Position numbers and translations under genes: made by a program. From positions 8,397-17,908 of the forward strand of contig WVWW01000282.1 of assembly GCA_011773795.1 (NCBI GenBank): 9,512 nucleotides of DNA, given 5' to 3'. This document shows positions 1-6,724 of this stretch, one piece after another. Positions within the stretch are counted from its first letter, which is position 1; every line of letters starts with the position of its first letter. Source of the DNA: Acidobacteriota bacterium (GTDB lineage: Bacteria; Acidobacteriota; Polarisedimenticolia; Polarisedimenticolales; Polarisedimenticolaceae). Under the pieces are notes generated by a model. The model ran no database searches. It had not been told where the DNA came from and saw only the letters and a list, made by a program, of their open reading frames with translations.

Positions 1-848
1 GCGTCGTGCTGGCGACCGACGGCGACTTCAACGTCGGCATCAGCGATCGCAGCTCGCTGATCCGGCTGATCGAGAAGGAAGCCAGGACCGGCGTGTTCCT
101 GACCGTGCTCGGCTTCGGCATGGGCAACCTCAAGGACTCCCGCCTCGAGCAGCTCGCCGACCACGGCAACGGCAACTACGCCTACATCGACACCATCCGC
201 GAGGCGCGCAAGGTGCTGGTCGAGGAAGCCGGCGGCACGCTCGTCACGATCGCCAAGGACGTCAAGATCCAGGTCGAGTTCAACCCGGCCGAGGTCGCGG
301 CCTACCGGCTGATCGGCTACGAGAACCGCGTGCTGCGCGACGAGGACTTCAACGACGACACCAAGGACGCCGGCGAGATCGGCGCGGGCCACACGGTCAC
401 CGCGCTCTACGAGATCGTCCCGCAGGGCCTACGCCATCCCGCACCCGCGATCGATCCGCTCAAGTACCAGCAACCGCGCTACGAGGATCGCGAGAGAAAG
501 GTTCACTCGGGCAACCTCCTGACCGAGGCCGCGGGCTCGGGCGAGCTGATGACGGTGAAGATCCGCTGGAAGGAGCCCGACGGCAACCGCAGTCGACTCC
601 AGGAGCTCGCCGTCGTGGATCGCGGTCGTGGCCTGAACACGGCGAGCGAAGACTTCTGTTTCGCCGCCGCGGTGGCAGGCTTCGGGATGCTGCTGCGGGA
701 CTCCGACCACAGCGGCGACCTGACGTTCGACGACGTCATGGCACTCGCCGAGAACGGCATGGGCCGGGATCGCCACGGTCACCGGTCCGGTTTCCTCGAG
801 CTGGTGGACAGGGCGGGTAGCCTGAAACGCTACGCCAGTCGCCACTAG
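1..848 (+). CDS. VWA domain protein with C-terminal DUF3520, YfbK-like (5' end outside window)
   Basis: This is the C-terminal part of a longer gene. The frame is open from base 3 back to the window edge, so the GTG at 6 is probably not the true start. Counting from that GTG, residues 1-75 are the end of a von Willebrand A fold: VLATDGDFNVG carries the third-loop MIDAS aspartate, followed by GVFLTVLGFGMGNLKDSRLEQLAD and GNGNYAYID. The first MIDAS loop (DxSxS) would lie upstream. Residues from about 76 match the pattern of the YfbK C-terminal region (DUF3520): NPAEVAAYRLIGYENR, GHTVTALYEIVP, MTVKIRWKEPDG, then FCFAAAVAGFGMLLRDS and a final FLELVDRAGSL. Family knowledge: these proteins often have an N-terminal lipoprotein or export signal and bind a metal through the VWA site; their role is unknown. 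The gene ends with TAG and is followed by a strong terminator, so it closes its transcription unit. Confidence 0.9.
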   Translation, partial: VVLATDGDFNVGISDRSSLIRLIEKEARTGVFLTVLGFGMGNLKDSRLEQLADHGNGNYAYIDTIREARKVLVEEAGGTLVTIAKDVKIQVEFNPAEVAAYRLIGYENRVLRDEDFNDDTKDAGEIGAGHTVTALYEIVPQGLRHPAPAIDPLKYQQPRYEDRERKVHSGNLLTEAAGSGELMTVKIRWKEPDGNRSRLQELAVVDRGRGLNTASEDFCFAAAVAGFGMLLRDSDHSGDLTFDDVMALAENGMGRDRHGHRSGFLELVDRAGSLKRYASRH

Positions 849-867
849 CCCTTTGCGACGTCTTACG

Positions 868-916
868 AGGCCCCGATCGGCTTTTTTCGGTCTTGCCGGT
901 CGGGGCCTTTCTCTTT
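868..916 (+). terminator. Intrinsic terminator after the VWA gene
   Basis: A 13-bp arm at 868-880 (AGGCCCCGATCGG) pairs with 896-908 (CCGGTCGGGGCCT). The match is perfect except for one G-U pair, with a 15-base loop that includes six T. It is followed by the pyrimidine-rich TTCTCTTT at 909-916. It lies 19 bases after the VWA stop codon. The right arm and tail overlap the promoter proposed for the next gene. Confidence 0.85.
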
Positions 917-921
917 AGATT
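893..921 (+). promoter_or_regulatory. Candidate sigma70-type promoter for the glycosyltransferase operon
   Basis: TTGCCG at 893-898, a 17-base spacer, then TAGATT at 916-921 give a plausible -35/-10 pair. The ATG at 931 begins 9 bases after the -10 box and no Shine-Dalgarno is visible, so the transcript would have almost no leader. The -35 box lies in the loop and right arm of the preceding terminator. The terminator gives independent reason to expect a new promoter here. Confidence 0.5.
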
Positions 922-930
922 GGGCCCCGG

Positions 931-2457
931 ATGGAGCCCCGGGCCCAACTCGAGCGCTTGCTTCCGTGGACCCTCGCCGTCATCGCGCTGGTCCGCTCCT
1001 GGCCCTATTTCTTCTTCACCCCCGACGACTACTACATCTACCTGAGGTTCGTGCAGAACTTCGTGGAGTTCGGCGAGCTGTCGTTCAACACCGGCGAACC
1101 GACCTACGGGTTCACCAGCGCGCTGTGGTTGTTCGTGCTCGCCGTGGCGGCGAAGATCACGGGCAACGCGTTGCTCGCCGGCAAGGTGTTGAGCCTGCTC
1201 GCGACGAGCGTCAGCCCCGTCCTGGTGTACTTCGTCGTGCGCCGGCTGACCGCCGAGACAGGGCTGTCCTTCCTGGCCGGGCTGGTGTGGGCCGGCAACG
1301 CCTGGTTGGTCCGCTGGTCCGCCAGCGGCATGGAGGCGGGACTGTCGGCCACGCTGGCGCTCGCGGTGGTGTTGCTAGCGATGCGTTCGCGGGAGCGCTC
1401 GACGCCGCCGTGGGGAGCGGGGATCGCGGCAGGTCTGGCGCCCCTCGTGCGCCCGGAGATGATCGGACTGGCGATCCTCTTCGTGCTCTTCTGGTTGGCG
1501 ACGGACGCGGCGACCGGGGCCGCGAGGCGGCGAAGCGCCTTCGGGGCGATCGTTCCGCCGGCGCTGATCCTCGCCGCCGCGCTGGGTGGGCTGTTTCTGC
1601 ACTTCGGTCGTGTTTTCCCGAATACGGCCCACGCCAAGGGCTCGATGGTCGAGGGGCTGGCCAAGCTGGTCCCTTCGGTCGAGCGCACGCTCAAGGTGCT
1701 GGCGTCGACTTCGGCGATCGAGATGGCGATCTTCGCTCTCGCCGTGCTGCTCTGGCTCTACCGCGGGCGCTGGCGCAGGCTGCTCGAGCGTCGCGATCCC
1801 GGGTTCGTCCTGCTGATGCTGGCCTGGTGCGTCGGGGTGATCGGTCTCTACGGCGTACGCGGGGTCACGGTGTACACGCGGTACCTGTTGATCTTCATGC
1901 CCTTCGTGGTGATCGGTGGGTTCGCCCCGCTCGCCGACTGGTGGAAGGCCGGGGGGCGCCGGCAGGCGGCTGTTCTGCTGGTGGGCGTCGTCGCGCTGGT
2001 TCAGAACATGGTGCTCGACCTGCGCGTCATCCGGCCGGCGACGATCGCCTACCAGGAGTCGGAGAAGCGGGTCAACATCGCGATCGGCGAATGGCTGCGG
2101 GAGAACAGCGCTCCCGATGATGTCGTGGCCGTCCCGGACATCGGTGCCATCGCCTACGTCTCGAGGCGCGAGATCCTCGACCTCAACGGCCTCGTCACGC
2201 CGGAGCTGATCCCGTACAAGCGCGACAAGAACATCAACGCGTTCCTCGAGCAGAACCCGCCGCAGTACATCATCAGCATCGACCCCGACCCGGACTGGCT
2301 CGAGAAGAACGGACCCGACCTGGCACTGAGTCCCGTGATGAGCCTGCCCTTCGAGAAGATGTTCATCTTTCAAGAGGGCCCGCTGTACTACTCGCTCTAC
2401 CGCGTCCTCCCCGAGGAGGAAGCACCCCGCGACGGGGTCGCCCGGGCGCAGGGTTAG
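931..2457 (+). CDS. GT-C fold membrane glycosyltransferase, AftB-like
   Basis: A 508-residue polytopic membrane protein. The first extracytoplasmic loop has the GT-C signature: TPDDYYIYLRFVQNF at 30-44 with the Asp pair D32/D33, then FNTGEPTYGFTSALW at 52-66. These resemble the DDA(F/Y)I..RYA.N and N.GE.VEGYTS.LW motifs of AftB-type arabinofuranosyltransferases and related lipid-linked sugar transferases. SGMEAGL (132-138) and FPNTAHAK (229-236) fit the same family. About ten hydrophobic segments follow. A soluble C-terminal part (about 385-508) contains VVAVPDIGAIAYVSRREILDLNGL. Expected role: transfer of a sugar from a polyprenyl-phosphate donor onto an envelope glycan, lipid or protein on the outer face of the inner membrane. 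The acceptor cannot be told from sequence. It is the first gene of an operon with the MFS gene, which begins at the next base after its stop codon. Confidence 0.8.
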   Translation: MEPRAQLERLLPWTLAVIALVRSWPYFFFTPDDYYIYLRFVQNFVEFGELSFNTGEPTYGFTSALWLFVLAVAAKITGNALLAGKVLSLLATSVSPVLVYFVVRRLTAETGLSFLAGLVWAGNAWLVRWSASGMEAGLSATLALAVVLLAMRSRERSTPPWGAGIAAGLAPLVRPEMIGLAILFVLFWLATDAATGAARRRSAFGAIVPPALILAAALGGLFLHFGRVFPNTAHAKGSMVEGLAKLVPSVERTLKVLASTSAIEMAIFALAVLLWLYRGRWRRLLERRDPGFVLLMLAWCVGVIGLYGVRGVTVYTRYLLIFMPFVVIGGFAPLADWWKAGGRRQAAVLLVGVVALVQNMVLDLRVIRPATIAYQESEKRVNIAIGEWLRENSAPDDVVAVPDIGAIAYVSRREILDLNGLVTPELIPYKRDKNINAFLEQNPPQYIISIDPDPDWLEKNGPDLALSPVMSLPFEKMFIFQEGPLYYSLYRVLPEEEAPRDGVARAQG

Positions 2458-3642
2458 ATGAGCAGTACACAACGCCAAGTCCTCACGACGACCTGCCTGG
2501 CGCACGGCCTGATCCACGTTTACGAGCTTGCCGTTCCCGCGCTGCTGTGGATGATCCAGACGGAGTTCGGCGCGAACGATCTGCGGATGGGTGAGATCGC
2601 GACGTTCTATGCCTTGCTGTTCGGTGTGGGCTCGCTACCGGCGGGTTGGCTGGTGGACCGCATCGGCTCGCGTCCGTTACTGGTGGTGTGCCTGGCGGGC
2701 TCGTCCGCCTGCATGGTCGGCATGGCGCTCAGTCCGGGCCTCGCGGCGCTGTCGCTCGCGGCCGCGGGGATGGGCCTGTGTTTGAGCATCTACCATCCGG
2801 CGGGGACCGCGCTGATCACGCACGCGATGCCGCCATCGGGCCGCGTGTTCGCCTGGCACGGGATGGCCGGCAACACCGGGGTCGCCGCGGCGAGCGCGCT
2901 CGCGGGTCTGCTCGGGGCCTGGCTCGGCTGGCGCTGGGCCATCGGCTCGCTGGCAATCCTCGGGTTCGTGCTGGCGCTGACTGCGTTGCGCTTGCCCTCG
3001 CCGACCATCCACGAGATTCGCTCGCGTCCCGGGGAAGGGGAGTGGCGTGGATTTGCGCTGCTGCTGCTGGCCACCGCCTTCATGGGCATGGTCTACCGCG
3101 GCATGACCACGTTCCTGCCGAAGTTCTTCGCCGTGAGCTACACCGACGATCTGGCCCGCGGCACCGCGCTGGGAGGCGTCTTGACGACCGCGGCGTTGCT
3201 CGTCGGTCTCGGCGGGATGTACACGGCGGGCCGGCTGGTCGATCGCGGCCACCATGCGGCCTTCGTCTTCCTGATCGGTGGGACCATGCAGATCCCGCTA
3301 CTCGTCGCGATTCATTGGATCGTCGGTCCGGCGCTGGTCCCGGTGTTCATGGGCGTCGCCTTCTTTCACTTCTTCACCCAACCCGCCGGCAACAAGCTCG
3401 TCGCCCAACTGACCCCGCCGCGGCTGCGTGGCCTCGGGTACGGCATCTACTTCCTGATGACGTTCGGCGCCGGCTCGGTAGGCGGCGTGATCGGCGGCTG
3501 GATCAGCAAACGAACCGGTCTGGCCAGCGTGTTCCCGGCCCTGGCGGCCCTGTTGATCCCATCGATTGTCGCCGTGGTGTTGCTGTGGTTGGTCTTCCGG
3601 CCGGAGCGACGCAACGGCCGACCTACCGTGGAGACGCTGTAG
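2458..3642 (+). CDS. Major facilitator superfamily transporter, 12 TM
   Basis: A 394-residue protein with about twelve hydrophobic helices in two halves, the usual MFS size. GWLVDRIGSRP (63-73) is the motif A loop between helices 2 and 3. A second copy, GRLVDRGHHA (258-267), stands in the matching place in the C half. IYHPAGTALI (111-120) and FAWHGMAGNTG (131-141) recall the fosmidomycin-resistance (Fsr) type branch, but the substrate cannot be named. The start ATG directly follows the TAG stop of the glycosyltransferase gene, with only a weak AGGG upstream, so translation is probably coupled. The pairing suggests export or flipping of a small molecule linked to envelope building, but this is inference. 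The last 20 bases overlap the end of the convergent gene on the other strand. Confidence 0.85.
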   Translation: MSSTQRQVLTTTCLAHGLIHVYELAVPALLWMIQTEFGANDLRMGEIATFYALLFGVGSLPAGWLVDRIGSRPLLVVCLAGSSACMVGMALSPGLAALSLAAAGMGLCLSIYHPAGTALITHAMPPSGRVFAWHGMAGNTGVAAASALAGLLGAWLGWRWAIGSLAILGFVLALTALRLPSPTIHEIRSRPGEGEWRGFALLLLATAFMGMVYRGMTTFLPKFFAVSYTDDLARGTALGGVLTTAALLVGLGGMYTAGRLVDRGHHAAFVFLIGGTMQIPLLVAIHWIVGPALVPVFMGVAFFHFFTQPAGNKLVAQLTPPRLRGLGYGIYFLMTFGAGSVGGVIGGWISKRTGLASVFPALAALLIPSIVAVVLLWLVFRPERRNGRPTVETL

Positions 3643-6124
3643 GGCTCAGGATCACCCCCGCTTCTATCTCCACCCCCCGCCACAGCGGGACCCGACTCGC
3701 GCACTCGAGGTCGAAGCAGAGATCGAGATCGTAGTCGCCCTCCGGGAGGCTCGTTACGATCACCTTGCTCCCATCGACCTCGACGTTCCGGGGCTCGCTC
3801 GTTCGTTCGCCGGGCCGTTCGTGCAGCGGGGCGACGCGAATCGCGCGCACGGAGGCCCCGTCCAGCTGCACCTGGGCGAGGTCGATCTCGATCGCGCCTC
3901 CGATTCCGGGTAGCGGCGGTGAGACCTCGACCGTTTTCCCGCGTTCGAGCGTCGCGTTGACCGAAATGTCGAGCGAGGGTTTCGGCAGGAACAACGGGTT
4001 CCAGAGCGTTACCGTCGACCGGATCTCTCCCTCGGGCAGGTCGCGGAACTGGACGTGGTCCGGCTCGGCCACCAGACGCCCGTGACCGATCCGGCGTTCG
4101 TCGCCGTCGCCGGTCGTCCATGTGCCCGTCAGCTCCGCCGGCGGGTCGAAGATGCCGGTCTTGATCAGATCCGGCAGATCGATTCCGTCCGGTGGGATCG
4201 GCACTACCGAGATTGCCGGGGCGCAGTCGATTGGGATCGCGCCGAGATCCGTCGGGCTACCGGCGGCCACCGTCAGCACCGCGGCCTCTTCCGGAGCTTC
4301 CGTGCCGATTGCCCAGGTCCAACGATTATGGCCCTGGGGCCGGACCAGCAGGTTATACGCCCCCGTATCGAGCGGCCCGATGTGAAACGTGTTGCGCCGT
4401 TCGCCCTCGAGCACGTGGGCCTTCGACCTCAGAACGCCGTTCTCCCACCAGGAATCCGGCTCGTCGTTCGGGACGCCGTCCAACACGAGAAGGTCCGCTT
4501 CCGGGGGCAACTCGCCTCCGTCGGAGCAGTGCAGCGTCGCGCGCAGCACCCCGGCCGGAGCGAGCCGGATCTCGATCTCATCCGTCTCGGTGTCGCGGTA
4601 TACCTTGTCCATCTCCCGCTGCCAGGAGGTGTCGCCCTTGTTGCGGAACTCGGCGAAGAACATGGACTCGTCCTTGCTTTCAAAGGAGCCCGAAAGCACG
4701 TACAGTCCGGGGTAGACACCACGCAGCCACAGGTGGCCGCTGCCGTCCGTCTTACCGGCCGGACGAGCCACCCAGTCGATCACCTCCCTGTCCGTGAGGA
4801 GCGAGACGTAGTCATCGCCGCGGGTCAACGCGACATTCACGTCCGGGGTCGGTTCTCCCTCACCATCGAGAGCGACCGCATGGACCGTCGCGCCTTTTCC
4901 CAGCTGCAACCGCACCTGGCGCTTCTTCGGGTCCGGCGTGAAGAGTGTGCCGGCTTCCACGTATCCGGGCTTGCCGGCGACGAACAGGTGCTCCTGGTCG
5001 GCCAACCCGTAGAGAAAGGCATCCCACCACGCGGCTTTGTCTTCCGCGATCGGCTCCCGACCGCGCGCGTCGGGGTCGGCAGGCCAGGCCTCGACCTGCG
5101 CCCCGCGGACACGTCGGCCATCCGGGCCCTCCACGAGGACGCGGACGGAGTCACGGCCGCCCCGCGGCGAGCCGTCGACGACGAAGTCGATGACCTCGTA
5201 GTCACCGGCCTCGAGTCGGACCCGAGCCTCCGGCGGTTCCGAGAACTCGAGGCCGGGAGACTCCGGGCGAACCGTCCACAGGCCCGTCGGCACGACCATC
5301 TCGTACTCGTAGGTCGGGTAGATCGGCCGCGCCGACACGCGATCGTACTTCGAGCCACCGCGTGCCTGCGCCGCGGACAGCCACGCGCCCGGCTCCATCA
5401 GATGGGAAACCACGCTCATGCCGAAGGCGTCTTTCTTGAAGGTCACACGCCCCCCGATGGTGGCCAGGGCCGCGAACTCGAAGTTCACGTACCAGGCTTG
5501 CGCACTCAACGGCAGATCGAATTCGGCGACGTCGTTGGGGAAGAGGGTGCGGTTCACCTCCACGCTCGTCAGCAGATAGCCCGGCACCGGGTCCACACGC
5601 GCGGTCCAGCGGCCGGCAACCAGCCGCACCTCGCGCTCGATGAGCTCGTTCATCGCGATCTCGGTTCGGTACTCGCGATCGAGGTCGTGCAGCAGCATTC
5701 TGGCTCCCGGAAGCTCCTGCCCACCGACCGAGACGCGAAAGACGACCGGCGTCCCCCGGACGAGTCGCACCGTCGAGACGAGTTGCCGGGCATCGTCCTC
5801 GACCGTGATCGAGTGTTGCTCGATCGAGGGGTGATCCGGCAGCGAGACAAACTGACCGCGTTCGGCCAGGACGCGTATCGCATACCGACCCGGCCCGACC
5901 GAGTCGAAGCCCACGCGTCCGACGTGATCGGTTTCCCGTCGCTCCCTGAAGTAATGCCGACGGTCCGTGTTGTCGATCTTTTGCAGCGTAACGGTCGCGC
6001 TCGCGACCGGCTGGTCGATCTCATCGACCACGTGAAGCTCGACGGTCGCCGCGGCAGTGAACAGCGGCCACGTACCGCACGAGGCCAACAAAGCTGCGAA
6101 AGTCCACCAACGGATCGGGCGCAC
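3623..6124 (-). CDS. Large exported protein with carboxypeptidase-regulatory-like beta domains
   Basis: The frame is open upstream to an ATG at 6235, but I place the start at the GTG at 6124. It has a ribosome binding site (GGAGAG, 7 bases away) and yields a clean export signal, giving 833 residues. Residues 1-26 are the signal: VRPIR, then a hydrophobic run ending FTAAA. LASC at 13-16 also fits a lipobox, so the protein may be a lipoprotein or may be cut after AAA. The rest is beta-rich, with several weak copies of the CarbopepD_reg/transthyretin-like pattern (D..G.PV..A.V.L, then TD..G...F..V.PG.Y.I.V): about 28-120, 326-385, 414-479 and the end (LPEGDYDLDLC). Four cysteines follow the signal, two of them close (C803, C808). 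No enzyme motif is visible. Such proteins usually sit in the periplasm or on the cell surface, with roles in binding or adhesion. It reads divergently from the dioxygenase-like pair across a shared control region. Confidence 0.8.
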   Translation of the reverse strand: MRPIRWWTFAALLASCGTWPLFTAAATVELHVVDEIDQPVASATVTLQKIDNTDRRHYFRERRETDHVGRVGFDSVGPGRYAIRVLAERGQFVSLPDHPSIEQHSITVEDDARQLVSTVRLVRGTPVVFRVSVGGQELPGARMLLHDLDREYRTEIAMNELIEREVRLVAGRWTARVDPVPGYLLTSVEVNRTLFPNDVAEFDLPLSAQAWYVNFEFAALATIGGRVTFKKDAFGMSVVSHLMEPGAWLSAAQARGGSKYDRVSARPIYPTYEYEMVVPTGLWTVRPESPGLEFSEPPEARVRLEAGDYEVIDFVVDGSPRGGRDSVRVLVEGPDGRRVRGAQVEAWPADPDARGREPIAEDKAAWWDAFLYGLADQEHLFVAGKPGYVEAGTLFTPDPKKRQVRLQLGKGATVHAVALDGEGEPTPDVNVALTRGDDYVSLLTDREVIDWVARPAGKTDGSGHLWLRGVYPGLYVLSGSFESKDESMFFAEFRNKGDTSWQREMDKVYRDTETDEIEIRLAPAGVLRATLHCSDGGELPPEADLLVLDGVPNDEPDSWWENGVLRSKAHVLEGERRNTFHIGPLDTGAYNLLVRPQGHNRWTWAIGTEAPEEAAVLTVAAGSPTDLGAIPIDCAPAISVVPIPPDGIDLPDLIKTGIFDPPAELTGTWTTGDGDERRIGHGRLVAEPDHVQFRDLPEGEIRSTVTLWNPLFLPKPSLDISVNATLERGKTVEVSPPLPGIGGAIEIDLAQVQLDGASVRAIRVAPLHERPGERTSEPRNVEVDGSKVIVTSLPEGDYDLDLCFDLECASRVPLWRGVEIEAGVILSPTASPR

Positions 6125-6131
6125 GTATCGA

Positions 6132-6137
6132 CTCTCC
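6132..6137 (-). promoter_or_regulatory. Ribosome binding site deciding the GTG start at 6124
   Basis: On the minus strand GGAGAG lies 7 bases before GTG. The ATG at 6235 has no such site, and starting there would put 37 mostly polar residues before the hydrophobic signal segment. Confidence 0.7.
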
Positions 6138-6173
6138 GGGTCCTGACTCGAACTACGGGCAAATGCCGCGGCG

Positions 6174-6179
6174 TGTCTA
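6174..6179 (-). promoter_or_regulatory. Possible -10 box for the large exported protein gene
   Basis: TAGACA on the minus strand would place the transcript start about 43 bases before the GTG at 6124, which fits a normal leader with a ribosome binding site. No -35 match is seen at the expected distance. A TTACGA copy of the nearby repeat lies 5 bases upstream. This call is weak. Confidence 0.3.
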
Positions 6180-6184
6180 ACCGA

Positions 6185-6230
6185 TCGTAAGAGAGGCGCG
6201 GCGATCTCGATCGTAAAGAATCGTAAAGAA
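6185..6230. repeat. Direct repeats TCGTAA(A)GA in a divergent intergenic region, candidate operator
   Basis: TCGTAAAGAA occurs twice in perfect tandem at 6211-6220 and 6221-6230. A third copy, TCGTAAGAGA, which keeps TCGTAA, starts at 6185. The tandem pair is spaced by one helical turn and ends two bases before the place where a -35 box for the 6269 gene would lie; that position holds no -35 match. The arrangement is typical of direct-repeat sites for activators of the OmpR/PhoB kind. The regulator itself is not in this window. Confidence 0.55.
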
Positions 6231-6255
6231 ACCACGCGCGGCTCCGCAGCGGGTC

Positions 6256-6261
6256 TAGACT
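6256..6261 (+). promoter_or_regulatory. -10 box of the dioxygenase-like operon
   Basis: TAGACT ends 7 bases before the ATG at 6269, so a transcript starting at the usual distance begins at or next to the A of ATG. No -35 consensus is seen at 6233-6238. No Shine-Dalgarno precedes the ATG. Confidence 0.5.
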
Positions 6262-6268
6262 CGGGTCC

Positions 6269-6709
6269 ATGAGAAAAACGTTCGTCTGCTGTTTACCCGT
6301 CCTGATGGCGTTGACCGCGCTCGCCGCCGAGCTGCCGCGTCTCGCCCCGGAGGATGCCCGTGGCGAGACGATCCTCGTGCGCGGTCGAGTTCTCGACGGT
6401 GAATCCAGGGCCGTGGTCGGTGTCGAGGTGTTCGCCTATCACGCCGATCACCAAGGGCGGTACCACGAGGAGGCCTACCGGGGCACCGTGCGCACCGATG
6501 GCGACGGGGGCTACGCGTTCGAGACCAGCCGTCCGGGGGGCTACGGGCCCGCGCCACACATCCACTTCAGGGTCTCGGCAGCCGGCTTCCGCGACGCCGC
6601 ACCGACGTTTCGGCTGAAGGACGAAACCGTTCCACGCCGCAAGGTCGAGTACCTCGGGCAACAGGTCGAGGAGTTCACCTACGATATCCGATTGAAACGG
6701 CAGGATTAG
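6269..6709 (+). CDS. Small secreted intradiol ring-cleavage dioxygenase-like protein
   Basis: A 146-residue protein. Residues 1-20 form a Sec signal peptide (MRKTF, a hydrophobic core, then ALAA). The mature part is one small beta-sandwich with the intradiol dioxygenase pattern: ILVRGRVLDGESRAVVGVEV, GRYHEE, RGTVRTDGDGGYAFETSRPGGYGPAPHIHFRV. All four Fe(III) ligands of the family can be placed: Y65 (GRYH), Y92 (PGGY), H97 and H99 (PHIHF). It is shorter than catechol or protocatechuate dioxygenases. The arginine commonly found just before PHIH in small family members (GRPPHIH) is missing here, where the residues are GPAP. Expected reaction if active: cleavage of a catechol-type ring between the two hydroxyls, using O2, outside the cytoplasm. 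It could instead be a non-catalytic relative. The next gene follows after 15 bases. Confidence 0.75.
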   Translation: MRKTFVCCLPVLMALTALAAELPRLAPEDARGETILVRGRVLDGESRAVVGVEVFAYHADHQGRYHEEAYRGTVRTDGDGGYAFETSRPGGYGPAPHIHFRVSAAGFRDAAPTFRLKDETVPRRKVEYLGQQVEEFTYDIRLKRQD

Positions 6710-6712
6710 TAC

Positions 6713-6720
6713 AAAGGAGA
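6713..6720 (+). promoter_or_regulatory. Strong ribosome binding site of the VOC gene
   Basis: AAAGGAGA lies just upstream of the ATG at 6725, with GGAG five bases from the start. It is the best Shine-Dalgarno in the window and fixes this start. It contrasts with the first gene of the same operon, which has none. Confidence 0.8.
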
Positions 6721-6724
6721 GGGT

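Noticed and set aside
1375..2517. 380-codon open frame on the minus strand
   Set aside because: It lies antisense to the GT-C gene, is very rich in Arg, Asp and Gln with no motif, and runs into the MFS gene start. The plus strand has clear membrane helices and family motifs.
2646..3734. 362-codon plus-strand frame overlapping the MFS gene
   Set aside because: It is an out-of-frame shadow rich in Arg and Gly with no recognisable domain, while the MFS frame carries both motif A copies.
3447..4121. 224-codon minus-strand frame across the convergent junction
   Set aside because: Arg-rich product without motifs, overlapping both real genes in the wrong frame.
4055..6190. 711-codon open frame on the plus strand opposite the large exported protein gene
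   Set aside because: It mirrors the real gene codon by codon in GC-rich DNA. The product is full of Arg, His and Asp with no domain pattern, no ribosome binding site and no hydrophobic signal. The minus-strand frame has a signal peptide and repeated beta-domain motifs.
6125..6235. Upstream extension of the large exported protein gene to the ATG at 6235
   Set aside because: No ribosome binding site is present at that ATG, the extra 37 residues would bury the signal peptide, and the extension would cover the repeats and the candidate -10 box. GTG at 6124 has GGAGAG at 7 bases.
6253..6260. 8-bp palindrome GTCTAGAC over the -10 box
   Set aside because: Short and explained by the TAGACT box. I cannot separate an operator from chance.
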